From Trichoplax sp. H2 (Eukaryota; Placozoa; Uniplacotomia; Trichoplacea): a stretch of 64,000 nt of DNA. The notes below the pieces were generated by a model. It worked only from the letters and a program-made list of their open reading frames with translations. It did not search any database and was not told the origin of the DNA. The stretch spans positions 961,725 through 1,025,724 of the forward strand of contig NOWV01000011.1 in assembly GCA_003344405.1 (NCBI GenBank), in the 5' to 3' direction. Position 1 is the stretch's first letter. Each line of letters starts with the position of its first letter. Below are positions 36,630-50,054 of the stretch, piece by piece. A program made the translations under genes and the position numbers.

Positions 36630-39600
36630 CTACTCTTCTATCGGCGATGATTTCATCGTGGCATTATTATCACTGTCTTTTACTATTTCTTTTGCCTTCA
36701 CAGGTTTTTGTGTATCCAGCCTGTCACTAATAATAAATTAATTAGATAAATATCGAAGATTTGAAATATTTAATAAAACATGCTCTTAATTACATAATAA
36801 CGGTATACCCAAGCGTTACCAAATGCTGACTACAACAGATGGTATGCACTGATCTTTTTACTAGTTTTAAGGTCAGCTGATAATGAAGACCATGTCAAGA
36901 TATTGTAGACAAAATAATTTCACAAATTTTTTACCTCTTATCGCTCATTAGGCCATCTTTATCGAGACTGTTGCTATATCTGATTGCAGTACTTGTAATG
37001 CTGGATAATTTCGGTGAATGGTGTTCACTACATAGATGGTAATTAAATCATAAATTTTAAAATTTATTATATTGATTTATACGCCTATAGGAATATGAAA
37101 ACATTTAATATAGGGAAAAGTTACTAATGGTAGAAGCCTTTTGACTTATTTTTAAGGCTACTACTATGAGATCATGTTCCATTCATGACGAATAAATGGA
37201 TTCATTCATACTTACATTTTCCTTTTACGATTATCGCTACCGTTAAAAGTCCATACGGCTCCGTTTAAAGTCTCCACGCGCACAAAGCATTGCTGTATCG
37301 ATAAATTATGTCTAACAGCGTTCTATTATCAATAAATATATCAATTATCTTATCAAATTCATATAATGGCGCGATCAAGTAAACACTAAAGCTTTATGCC
37401 GTTAAAATGTATCAGTATGTATTGCGACTCAAAATTAAACGTCTTTCATATTTTTATTTTATTCATTATGCCCATTTACTATAAACGTAATCAACCTTCC
37501 AAGTAGCGGCATCTTCTTTATTTCTGAAGTATTTAAAGTGAGCAACAAACCAATTATAAATTTCACTTAGTGATAACTGCTGATGCGGCGATTCTATAAT
37601 TGCCTTAAAGAATAACACCACAATCATTAGCGTTAGCATGCATAACAAAATGAAAGCGCAATTAAAAATATCTAACTGGTATCAGGTAGTATCTACTGTA
37701 TGTTATACTCATCGAAATGTCTTACTTGACGAATCATTGATGCATACGTAAATGGAGGGCGTTGATCATGAAGCTGATAATAATTTCGAGCTTTTTCTAA
37801 TTCTACAATTTATAAGACAAAATATTTGTTCACAATATCGTTCGCAAATGAAATACCGTAAGGTTAAAATGTAGTCCATGCAAAATATAACGTCTTACAC
37901 AAAGAAATACCTGACGTAATATCGCGAACTTCTAACTGATTTTTCCCGTGTCTTTTTCGACGAGGTATGATTGGTTCCTGTGATTTAGAAACTGGAGAAT
38001 GTAAAGCTCCAAATGCAACATTCGATGGCGTGTAGTAAGGATATGAGTATCCAAATTGTGGCATTTGTTGTATTGGCTGAAGCTTTTGTCCTTGCATTTC
38101 CTCCATCTTAAAATAAAAATTCATAATGTAATGCATATACAATTCTTCTATAGCAGGTAACAGTAAATGTTCGTTGTTAGGGAGATATCATTGCTATAGA
38201 AACCTGAGCAGTGGTAAGCTGTGAAAGTGTTGGTAAGACTTGTGCATTATTAATATTTTGATGCATGGCATAGTCGAGTGAATGAATTGGTGAGTACTAC
38301 AATAACGGTTTATAATTAATTATTAATATGTTAAAATAATATAACGTATTTATATGACCGTAAAATGTGTATTAGATCAGGGTTAACCAATAGTTTTACT
38401 AATTGAAAAAGTAGGTATATTTAAAGTGTAAAACACCTAAAAAGTTTTACCGGGGATACTTGTAAATGTTTAGTCATTGCTATCATTCGTTGTCTCTCTT
38501 TCAGTAGCTAAAATAATTGGTTTAAGATAACATTTATTTACAAGTTGATTGAAAAAAATTTTGTATTTTAAAGTTATGTAATTTTACGATAAATAAGTTA
38601 GCAGGACCTGGGATTCTAATATGGAAACAACTTGAATTTGAACTCTAGTTTGAGCAGTGCTTCTATCATCTAATTTATGATCCGTATTCAAATGCCTTAT
38701 AAATAGACAAGACATAATAAAAATTCGATATTATGTTGTAAATTTCGGCAATAGTTTGTAAAATTTTAATAATGGTCATGCTATCCTTTTAAGAATACAG
38801 ACAGTATACTTACCGTAAAAATTCATCAAACGTTTTTATCATTGTTTCACAGCCTGGCCATTGACAAATTTCGTTATGGTATAAATCATGACGTTTATTA
38901 TTTATGAAAATATCGAACATCAGACAGCAATTAACTGATGAAATGATAATGTAAAGGATTTCACCCCAAAAAAGAAAAAAACTTAGATTTGTTCTAATGT
39001 CTTTTATTTTTGAAAAGTCAAGATATAGCATATCATGACAACAAGTCGTTCGACAAGATGTGTGTAAAAAATACATACAGGGAGAGGAAGACGATGCAGA
39101 TGATGGTACTGTTGAATTCCTGCTCCATTAAAAAATAAAAAATTAAAAACATTAAACATTCTAAAAGATTTTACTGTACACATCAAATTGTAGTCTAAAT
39201 TAATAACAAATTTACAGTACTAACAAATGATCAAATCTTTCCAGTGTCTTATCATGCAAAATAAACAATTATTAATGATATACGAGCATTTATGAAGATG
39301 TAGCTAAATAGACTACAAGGATACCTCTATCAATCTATCTAAATGTATATCGTTGTGTGTGTGTGTGTTATAACTGTTTGGTACAATTTTGACATTATCT
39401 AATAAAAATATTTTTTTCTCCACCTACCTATTATCGTAAGTAATAGTAGTAGAAGAATGCGATGGATCTAATATCGATCCCTGAAGTAAGGGATTATTTC
39501 GCATATCGGAATTCACAATACTTCCGCTTACGCCATGTTGATTAATTTTACCATAGTTCATTGATGTAGAATTACCTGTGAGCATTCACAATAATAACAT

Positions 39601-40303
39601 TTGAAAGAATTAATTTTCACATCAACTATTCTTGATAAATGAATAATATTTGAGCGATATTATCAACGTAAAGTTTTGCAATTCTAGGTGATACCGACTT
39701 AGATGTCCTTATATTTTTTCTTTAATAACATGTTCAAAGCGATATAAGAGTACAGCGTGATAGACTTATCTGAAATGACTACTTACCCATCCAATTTGGT
39801 AAAATAGTAGTACTCTTTACAGATGAATCATGACCATGATCATCAGATATGCCATCTTTAATATCCTTCACTTCTAAAGTTAATCGTTTACGATCCTTAA
39901 CTTTATCACCACTTTTAACTTCTTTAGTTTGATACTGTCCTGGTTGTTCTTTAACTCCTGAGGTTTCATTAATATTGAAATTATCTTTATCATTTTTTTT
40001 ATTTTCGCATAAATCATAAGTATGCTGAGAATGAGGTGTTAACTTGGCTTGATTAATTCCATAGCCATGGCTGTTTTTTATCCCCTCTTCATCCATGCTA
40101 CCACCATCACTACCACTACTGATATGATTGTTATCGGTATCGCTTCCTTCAGCAAATCGAATTCGTGTAGGATGTGAATTTTTTCGTTGTTTACTTGTTG
40201 TATGACAAATATCTGTAAAAGGCGCCGATCGCTTTAACGATTCTTTAGTAGTGGTATCCCATGGTTTAGTATTGCGAAACATATCATATCGTTTGGTTGC
40301 CAT
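36630..40303 (-). CDS. FoxP: FoxP forkhead transcription factor, 13 coding exons, ~580 aa
   Basis: Exons in coding order: 39787-40303, 39428-39575, 39079-39119, 38814-38934, 38608-38695, 38450-38507, 38204-38296, 37911-38106, 37726-37802, 37496-37603, 37216-37322, 36935-37027, 36630-36726. The FoxP architecture is complete. The C2H2 finger reads [15 protein letters not shown] then FLRHLNTDH. The leucine zipper has [19 protein letters not shown] joined to LLKERQRM. The forkhead runs from [12 protein letters not shown] through LSEIYNWF and [12 protein letters not shown] to [14 protein letters not shown], followed by a basic RKRK. The N-terminal 170 residues are acidic and Ser-rich with no poly-Gln. 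Phases agree at every junction except 6/7, where my reading has one extra base. FoxP proteins are nuclear DNA-binding regulators that dimerise through the zipper. Upstream non-coding exons may exist. Confidence 0.9.
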
Positions 40304-42299
40304 AAGACCGTAATTTTTTTACTTTTTTTAGTAACTAAATCTTGTAAAGAAAGAGTAATAAATAAATCATTAATTGCAATTAGTATTATACCATATATTC
40401 CAACGATTAAGATATTAAAAATACAGGCATTAAAGTAATTAAATCTTTATATCTGTATGTAATAAAATCTTTTTACCCAAAATTTTTAATGTTTTTTGTT
40501 TTGTTAACATACTAATTTTCAAGTGGTAATATAAAAAATTGCATTACTAGATGAGCAGAATAGTTACAAGTGTAGATAGGTGTTCCAAGTGAAAATAGAT
40601 ATGAATAAATAGCCATAGTACTGTTATTTTATTTTACAGTTAGAAATTTTTTGTATTGTATTGATAGATAGGTGGCTACAAATATGAGTGTAAGTGCATG
40701 ATCCAAAGTGAAATAGACAAGGATCAATACTCATAATACCATTCTCGCTGTTTTGTATTTAATTTCTATTTGTATTATTCTTGTTATCTCTTAAAAGTGA
40801 TTTCACCAATCAATGCAATGACATTTTTTCCCCATTGCACAATACCAATCTCTACACTAGTAACAAAAAGCACCAGATAAAGCGTAGAATGACAACGATA
40901 TCATAATAAGTAAGACACTTTAGAATGTCTTCTGTTCACTTATTATATCACACATCCAATCAAGTCTGTAGCTATGCATGTACACACATAGCCTATTATT
41001 CCCTACCATGTTCACTACTATAAATGATTTTATTATCCTATTTTCAATACGAAGGAAAGCTATCTAACCGATTTTTTAATATTATTTCCCAATAATGTTC
41101 TTGTCATCTCCCCCTCCTATTATTGTAATTGAATTGTCTTTTTGACATACATTAAAAATTCAGTCAATACAGAAATAGCCATACATATCAATCCGTTGTA
41201 AATATAATGATAGCAGAATGTCGTATTGTTTGTGTAAAATTCAAAGTCCACATCAGGCATAACTTTCGAATGCCATCGGCTATAATACTTTGCACATGCA
41301 TAGATAGACGTACAACATAGACAGACGTACAGCGTAAAACAATTATACACACAATATACTTTACTAATGTATAGTTATACGTATAAAGTACCAACATTCC
41401 CACAACTATACATGCACATATGCAATCCATATGTATGTGCATTATACATTGTAGGATTGTAAGGACAGTTTGAATTTTGTATTATAATTGATAAAAAAGT
41501 ATAAAATTCTTGGATCAATCTTTTCGTTAATCCTGAAATCTCTGAGTAGGTACAAATTTGAAGATTAATTTAGGGCTTATAAACTAAAAGCTATCATCGT
41601 CTTCCTATTTACATTAGCAAAAAAAAAGAGGAATTTTTGATAAAGTCAATTTTACGCAATTGTCTTTCAACCAGTAGCAAAATCTTGTCAATGCTATCGA
41701 TCGATGCCTATTTTATAACGATGAATAGTTGTTTCAACATTTATTTTTTTGCATCCAAATTCTTTTTGGATATTAAAATTATAACAGTATTCAACATTAC
41801 CTTATTGAATATGTATACATAAATCTTATTCTTTAAGATGAATTGTCTTCATTTACCTCTTTCCAATAGTCTAAACCGCTATTTCTATTTCGTCAAGTAT
41901 TTGTGGTTTCTATATCTATAAGTACGATATATCTTTATTCTACATTGACCATTTAGCAATGTATGATATAAGACTCTCTTTTTGAAGTCTTTATACATGT
42001 TAAGTAATGTTGAGGAATGTATGGGTAGAATTTTCTAAAGTAAAGAATCTTGAAATGAAGTACAATAAAATAAATAGAATGAAAACTATTGTGTATCATG
42101 TCAAGAGTAATATCACGCAATCTGTTACGAAAGGAAACCTAGGTTGCAACAAAAGGGAAATTAAAAGTTAAAGAATAATTTAGATTGATTAGAATTAACA
42201 GGGGTATTAAAATGCTATAAAAAGTAGCCAATAGTCCCCTGGTGTTGTCTAAACATATTGCTCAATAATAATTAGGTAAGGGAGTCGTATAATCTCGAG

Positions 42300-42470
42300 T
42301 GATTTCTCCTCCATAAGTTGATATTTCCCCCCCCCCCCAAAAAAAAGAGATCTGCGTATAAACGTACAGTATAATATGTACAATCTCAAGTGATTTCTCC
42401 TACATAAGTTGATATTTTCCCTCCCCCCCCCCAAAAAAAATAAGAGATCTGCATATAAACGTATAATATG
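42300..42470. repeat. ~105-bp tandem duplication with C-tracts
   Basis: Two copies of a segment with GATTTCTCCT, ATAAGTTGATAT, a run of C, then AAAAAAAAGAGATCTGC. The homopolymer C runs are ten or more bases in each copy. The minus-strand frame at 42249-42434 is generated by this repeat. Confidence 0.85.
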
Positions 42471-45127
42471 TCTATATAAAGAATTTTAATATGGACTCTA
42501 ACTTTCTATCATACTGTAGATTTCAAAATTACTGTAATCTATACTGTTGTACTAATAACATATCTCTATAGACGTCTATATCAGTATATGGCCTATAAGA
42601 TACATCATTTACAGCTTCCACTGTCTATTTTACATATCGAAATATTCCAAATTCTTTTCAATACTGTGAATACTAATACAGTATATGCAATTTGAACTAG
42701 ACGTATTTTAATGCTATCCTATCAAGAATTCAAATCTAAGTAGATCTTCTAATGGAAGGTATACCTAGACGCCTATTGCACATACTCTATTTCTATATTC
42801 CATCAGGGTATGGTTAAGTAAATGATAATCGAATGCAATGTCGACACCTATACGTCTTCCTATAATAACTTGACTTTTTGAATTGCTGAAGAGATTGTGC
42901 AGCAATTTATATTCAATAACCATGCTATAATATCGATTCTATACATTTCTCGAAAAAATCTTTCGACGTTATCAATTCCTCAAGCGTGTGTTATACACGA
43001 TTGATTATTCAATCGTAAGCTATTTAACTAAAATAAGAGTTGTTGAATATAAAAAAGGGGAAAAGAAAAAAAAAATCACTGCAATGCATTCTTAGTTTAA
43101 TTCTACCATTGGATGTCAGTTTAACATAAAATCAATGATTTAGGGTCGTTCTTTGATCGAATTTATTGACAAATGTCAATTTGATATCGTCTATTGATGT
43201 CAGGTAGACCTTTCATAAAAAAATCTGCAATCATTTAACACTAATATACAAGTGATTAGATTACGACAAGACCTATCTGAGTGTCAATACATTCAAGAGG
43301 ACAGCTAGATTGGCAAGCCATCAGGAAAAACAAAGTAAAAATGATGAATGCTATAGAAGAGTAAATCAAAAAAGAGAATAATCTATCTGAATAGATACCA
43401 TGATGAGGACAATATAATGTTTAACTCAATTGAATTTTGACTACTACGCGTATAGTTGAATTGATCTATTCTATCGGCAGTTGCTTAGTGTGCAAGGAAC
43501 AATATCAAAATTTTAAATACAATTCTGCGATAATAACATTATTTCAATGATATTCTTGATATTTAAGTCAGTATACACACCAACCAGCTCATAATGATAT
43601 GATAATATATATATTATCTATCTCGATACAAGTGCTTGTACTTGGAATAAGATACGCATCATCAATTCCAAGAAGGAAAATGAATCCATACTTTCCCTTC
43701 CGCCTTTTTCTCTCTCTCTACAAGTAGTGTAGTTTTACAATTAATGATATCCAATACAGCCAAAATAGAACATATATCTCCAATTATGAAACGTCATAAG
43801 TAATCAAAAAACTTTCTACTGTCTATATTGTATATGTATATATATAGCGAAAAATGCGACAAATTATCTTCACCACAAATAATCATAATAATCACTTGTA
43901 AATTCAAGCGAATTTGCTACGTGATGTATTTCAATTCTTGAAGTCTGTTACTGTTAAGTTCCATTTATTCTTATACATGGAATACATTGATTCTTATTTC
44001 AAGAATAGATCGTTGAAAGGTAAAAGGAAGATGATCATGATAATGAAAGTAGATTAATTTGCTAAAGTAATTTATTTTTTTATTGTGTCATTCAAATCGA
44101 TAGATAGGTCTGATTTCCAACTTTTTCAAATAGTCGATCATCCAATCTTGCTTAGGTATTTCATACTACTACTATATTGCATAGGAGGTTGAAGAGAGAG
44201 AAAGAAAAAAAAAAATTGGAGAACTTGTCTATACACATGTAGAAGGAGGATAAATAAAATATTAGTCGTAATGATTGATCGCATTGACAAGGTAGGGGAC
44301 AACATAAGCTGGCAATCAATTTTCGATAGGATTGATAGAGGAGGAGCATTATTGTTGTTGTTTAAAAGTATGAGCAAATTTCGATTCAAATGAGACATAC
44401 GATATGTAGAGGATATGTAGAGGATATGTATTCATGTATATTAAGATTGTATACAATAAGAAATAACTATTTTTCTTTTTTGGACTTTAAGATAGCCAAG
44501 GTGAAGGAAATGAATAGACAACATTCCATAGGAGATTGATTGAAGCTTAGTCAAAAGTTGAAAAATGGATTATATCCTTTAGTTGACTTACCGTCATTGA
44601 GAAATAGGTTATTGAATAACTTGATTCTCGTTCTACTCTCTTTCGCTCGCTTAGATACTACCATAGCGCCGTTGAATTTATAATAGCAAGAGTTCACACT
44701 CTTCATATTGAAAGTGGCTAACTTGGATCAGCCGAAATCAAGAAGAAAAAAGTAGAAATGCAGTGGATAATATTGAATAAAATCAAATTTCTTTTTCTTG
44801 TCAAGACAAAAAAACAAAAATTTTAACACAATGATAATGCCTTAATTCTGTAGTGTAAAAGAATAATAATTAATTATTGGCGTGCTGTCATATTGGGAAT
44901 TGATGAATAGAGTGAAAATTAATCATGTACTACATGTACAACACTGTCATGATAGTTGTTCGTTATTGTTGTAAACTCATGTTCACTGTATGTAGAATAG
45001 ATCTTTTCCACACCCCTAGTCAAAAACATGGCGTAGTCGCAGAAAGGATAATAAATTACAATAATTGGTATTTATCGAAGTCAAGTACATGATCTTAGTC
45101 GGTTAAAAACAATCGTTAATTTTATTT

Positions 45128-45205
45128 TTTTTTTTCTCTCTCTCTCTCTCTTTCCTCCTCAATATAATTATAATAGTTAGGAGAAAGAGGGAGGGAGGGA
45201 GAGAA
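45128..45205. repeat. Simple-sequence tract: T-run, (CT)n and (GGGA)n-like
   Basis: A T-run followed by a CT dinucleotide run on the plus strand, then after about 30 bases a purine GAGGGAGGGAGGGAGAG run. The two could pair as complementary polypyrimidine and polypurine arms. Confidence 0.85.
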
Positions 45206-46039
45206 AAACACAAATCAGGCAATGTTTCTGTTCCTTTGATATGGCCAACTCTTAATTTTCTACAATTGACAGCAATTAAATCAACTTGATGTCATAGTGT
45301 AGAAGATCTATACCCGCTTCAATTTTACTTTTTTTTTTTTCTTTAGCAATGTTCATAGGATCGACTTTCATATTAACTTATCCAAGTAATAATAAATGCA
45401 ACTGTAAAGAGAAGAACTAACATTTCATTCATGGAAAGTAAAGGATAAAAATACAAAAGGTAGAGATCGCCAATTCTTGACATTGACCAAAGGCCATCAT
45501 GGCTAAACAATGTCATCCATTTTACTACGACCAAAAGCACAATGTTAGGAGTATTCTGAATCGGTCAAATTTGACTCCATTCTATCAATACTTTTAACCT
45601 CAATATTTCTCAAGGATCCAATCAACTTACAAGTTGACATAAGACTTCAATCAACTGGACAGTATCACTGGAGTAATGGACGACATCGCTTCTGACTAAT
45701 ATGGACCAGTAGGAAATCAAGCATATCAATCAATCAATCCATCCTTCATCATCTAATGGATTGATACCAAATCAGCCAAAGGGCATTTTTCATTCTACTA
45801 TTTCATCGCTGCTATTATACCTAGGAATATCTCTTGCTAACAACAACATGGATCTTTTCCTTCATCCCTCATGATCCATCAGGCATGAAGAGAGTATTTT
45901 CCTATCATTTACTTTGCCTTTCTGTACAAAGTGACAATGTCGTCATACAGCCAACAACGAGTGCATCTGCAAGAGCAGCTAAAAACGAATTATCCTATTT
46001 TGCTTCTTTTTAAATCTGTCATACAATTACTTCTCGCTG

Positions 46040-46555
46040 TTTAGAGCGATATTATTGTACGGAATAGAAAGTCAATGTCATATTTAAGCAATCAATTTTA
46101 AAGTAGCAAAGAGCAGACCAGCACGCACTCGATATTTCCAAAAGTACTGTTTGGAAAAAAGAGGATTATAGCAACACTGTTGTAACGCAAAACAGGAGTG
46201 CCTGCATAGTCCATGTCTTCATTTTTCCAAGAAAACGATATCAGCTAATCCTTGTATTTACTACTGCATAAGTTATTATTATTTTTGCTGTTCATGCCGA
46301 TATCGTGGTAAGGAATAGAAAGTCAATGTCATATTAAGCAATGGGTTTTAGAATAGCAAAGAGCAAACTTGTACACACAGGAGATTTTTCAAAAGTAGTG
46401 GTTAGAAAAGGAAGATTACAGTAAGCATTGGTCAATACCGTCATGGAGCAAAAGTAGACGTATAGTCCATGTCTTCATTTTCCAAGAAAATGACATCAGC
46501 TAATGCTTGCATTGACTACCACGTAAATTATTATTTTTGCTTCTTTTCTGATCGG
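46040..46555. repeat. ~251-bp direct duplication (2 copies)
   Basis: GGAATAGAAAGTCAATGTCA recurs at 46061 and 46312, with shared flanking words such as TAGTCCATGTCTTCATTTT and GATATCAGCTAAT. Moderately diverged. Confidence 0.8.
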
Positions 46556-46574
46556 CTAATCAAATTAGTTAATA

Positions 46575-46985
46575 TACTGTACTGTAAAAGTGGCTAGAAG
46601 CGAAGGTAGAAAGCAGACTTTAATTAATTAAAGAGGATGAACATGCGGTCTATTATTTTCATTGACGAAGCACGAGTATCCTTGTCGTCCATCAATAGCA
46701 AGATTATTTAGCATTTTATTGAGGATAAGGACAACTTGCAAGGTTTATCAAGTTGGTTACGATATTGTAAAAGTAGCTAGAAGTGGACGTGGAAAGCAGA
46801 CTTGAAAGAGGATGATCAAGCGGTCCATCATCTTCATTGATGAAGCATGAGCATCCTTGTCGTCCATCAATAGCAAGATTATTTAGCATTTTATTGAGGA
46901 TAAGGGCGACTTGCAAGGTTAATTAAGTTGGTTAAAATACTGTAAAAGTGGTTAGAAGCTGACGTAGAAAGCATGCTTTTAAGAT
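46575..46985. repeat. ~180-bp minisatellite (2.3 copies)
   Basis: TGTAAAAGT followed by GCTAGAAG-type words recurs at about 46581, 46766 and 46940, with a well conserved block CATCAATAGCAAGATTATTT. The open frame at 46716-46916 lies within it. Confidence 0.8.
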
Positions 46986-49900
46986 TAGAGAGAAAAAATG
47001 ATGTGATTTCAGTTAATTGGATCATTTTCTATCAAAGCATAAGTGGAGAAAGTCAACGATAGTCCACTTGACCGCATTCTACCTTATTCTGTATATAAAA
47101 TCCCAATAATAAAAAAAAATAAAACTAATAGATCGATTAGAATAGCAGCAAGGGAAGGCGAAAGCATGTGTAGTCACAGTCTCAATTGCATACAGAGTAG
47201 GTAGCAATGGCGTCAAGAATCGGTTTCATTGATGCGCTGATAAGTATAAACTAACCACATTGAAACTAACTAACTCTGTTACTTACGATTCAAAGTTAGG
47301 CATGTGTTGCGATCAAAAATTAGTAACAGTATCAGTTTAAAGACATGGCTTGCATGCAGCTTGTTTCGTCCACGATAAGGTAGCCAACAAATGGGAGAAC
47401 AAGACTGGGAGAGGTAGGGAAAATAATAATTGACCTACTGGTAATATGATGATCGCCTGTTGTACATGTATACCGGCAATCAGTGGAGATGGCAAGATGG
47501 CTAATCAAGGAGATTTATTCAACTTTTTCAACCATCTCGATCAAGCCATCTTTGCAGTCGATGTATATTTATAACTGTCAATGACGTTAATAATCTCCTT
47601 TTCCGATAAATTGATCAAAAGCACACCCAGTCCTACTATACTGTCGACAATGTATACTGAGAAAAAAGCCAAGTGTAATACGTCATCGAAAATCAATAAA
47701 TGCCCATCGGGGTTCTCCACTTTTTATCATCAGACTGCATCATAAACTGCAGTCAAAGTCCATTTTGGGGGCTATGTATAGTAGCGTATATCCATGAGCT
47801 ATCATGGAAATAAGCAAAGAAAAAAGAAGTGAGTGAATAAGAGAGCAAATTGATCTATTTTAATCTGGTGGAATTATTGTGGCGTTATTGGCTAGGCTAA
47901 AACTCTTGACGCAATATCAATTTGCTTGCCGCAAGTCTCTATGCCGGCTGTAGTCCAATCGTGTGTCCTAGGACTATGTGTAGCCAGTGTAGGCTTGAAA
48001 TTTAGGCTCATAGCTGAAAAAGAGTGTGCTCTAGCCTATCGATGGGATATTCTAGTCTTGACGATCGATTGATTGCATGGGGATCCATGGTTTTTCGTCT
48101 TTTTAGCAAGCAAATGTGGTAACCTAGTCGTATTTTATTGTACAAACAACAACATGGTGTTGTAATGATTGTCGGCCGAGTAGAAGAAGAGAAAAAGGAT
48201 TCCATCATGGAAAAGTTCTCCTTTTTGCCCATTGCTTTTTCCATTTTTTATTTCAAGTGCATGTTCATTTTACACTGGAGTATGGCAATCATTTTTAGAG
48301 AGGAAAGATAATGTAGTCTACTTTCCTCATGGATAGCCTTGTTGCATCAAGATTGGTTATACAATTGTCTGTGTTGTTGGTGCATTGATTTGTCTATGTT
48401 GAAATGGAGCTATCAAGCACTTACCTGCAAGTCGAATAGATGGTGGTAATGATGTGTTGTTGATTTCTTCAAGGATAAGCAGTCAATGTTGAAGCCAATT
48501 GGTTTGCAATAACGATTCCTTCTTGCGTTATAACAGGTCTCTAATGGGATGGGAATACTACAATTCCGAATGAATAAAAAGAACAATGTCAACCAATTTA
48601 TTGTCGATTTTTTTGTTGACAAAAGGAAGCAAACCCCTTTGGTAAGAAAAATGCATTTTGCTGTATTTGATCGACCTTTTTCTGACTTGTCAATTGCTGC
48701 AATACAGGAATAATTGCAATATTCAAAGTACACCGTGTCCAATAAAGGATATGGATGATCAATTCGCCTACAATCCACCAATTGGAAAGTCAACAAGATT
48801 GCATCTTGCTTTTAATGTCTTGGCCAAGACAAGTTGAATCAATCGATGATGATCGACTGTGATGTGACAAAAAAGAAAGCAGTTATATCTTGTATCAAGA
48901 TGGACAATGATATTTTAAAAATATCCCATGGTTATTATCTTGTTGTGTTATTCTAAACATGACTAATATCTTTTTTTTGCCAAGCGATAAACAGAGTAAA
49001 CAATTCCTGTTAGGTCAGCTGATGCCATACAAGACAGTACATTTGTTGATGACAACAGCGTTGGAACAATGTTGGTATTTTTATTTGGAGACCATTTTTC
49101 AATGTTGTTGATAGCTGTGTTGATTGAAATAGTGGACTTATGGACAGGCGGAAGGCGGTAGTGATGCATTTGGTTTTGCCTCAACTTCTGTTGATGTAGT
49201 TTCGATAAGTCGATGAATTGAAGATGGAAATTCTAGACGCTATGCATGACTAGTTGATCATCGTCTTCATGACATGGTAACGTAGACAACAAGAGAAAAT
49301 AAAGTAGTAGCTATGACGGTTACTTTGGATCGTCTATACAGTGGTCCTTTTTTGACGGCTTGGATGTATACTTGGATCTATTTCACTGTAGTCATGGATA
49401 ACAGGACATTTTTCCATCAGCCGATCAAAAAAGTCCCTCCAATGTAAAATTTGTACAAGACATCGTTGAAATGATTGCACAGTCTGTAAAAACTCCATCC
49501 AATGTGGAAGGGAAAAACAACGATCTGCGCTAATTAACCGTTTGTCAGTCAGTCAATCAATCAAATTGAAAGTAATTGAGCCAGCCATTTTGCAAGGTAT
49601 TATTACTTATTTTATCTACCTATTGATTTCTCTCTTTCCTTCATCCTACGTATTCATTCCTCAATCCATGAATACTGTAGTTGTAGATTTGTATTTGATT
49701 ATTCTTATTCTTCTCCTGATTATTGATTATTATTATTTTTTTTTGGGGGGGGGGGGAAGGATGTGACGAAGAATGTCCGTCGGTCTGCACGCTTACCTGA
49801 TTTTCCAATCGCACTTTTGAAGACCTTATTAATTAATTAAATCAAGAAGAGTTGCTTGCCTCAGTTCTAGCACTACTATCTTGGATTTTCAAAATGAGCT

Positions 49901-50040
49901 CGTCAACAGCTTTAAAGACATTATATGATGGTTTCAATGGATTGAGCAATGGAACCTTGTAAGGACTTTTTCCCACTAGAGTATAATTTTCGCTTTTAAA
50001 TCGATCCTGTACACCATTTTCTGATACTGTCTATATACAG
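46986..50040. other. Intergenic, no recognisable gene
   Basis: Several short minus-strand frames (48008-48244, 48413-48796, 48963-49184) have no recognisable similarity and no consistent splice context. A G-run lies near 49745. Confidence 0.4.
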
Positions 50041-50054
50041 TACAGTACTGAAGT

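Larger units (their letters stand above)
40304..46029. other. Gene-free region upstream of FoxP
   Basis: No coding feature recognised over 5.7 kb. Short frames overlap on both strands near 41120-41442 and 44138-44398 without support. The stretch contains promoter and 5' UTR candidates for FoxP, but I cannot place a start site by eye. Confidence 0.5.

Noticed and set aside
48413-48796. 127-codon minus-strand frame
   Set aside because: No recognisable features and not connected to any exon chain.
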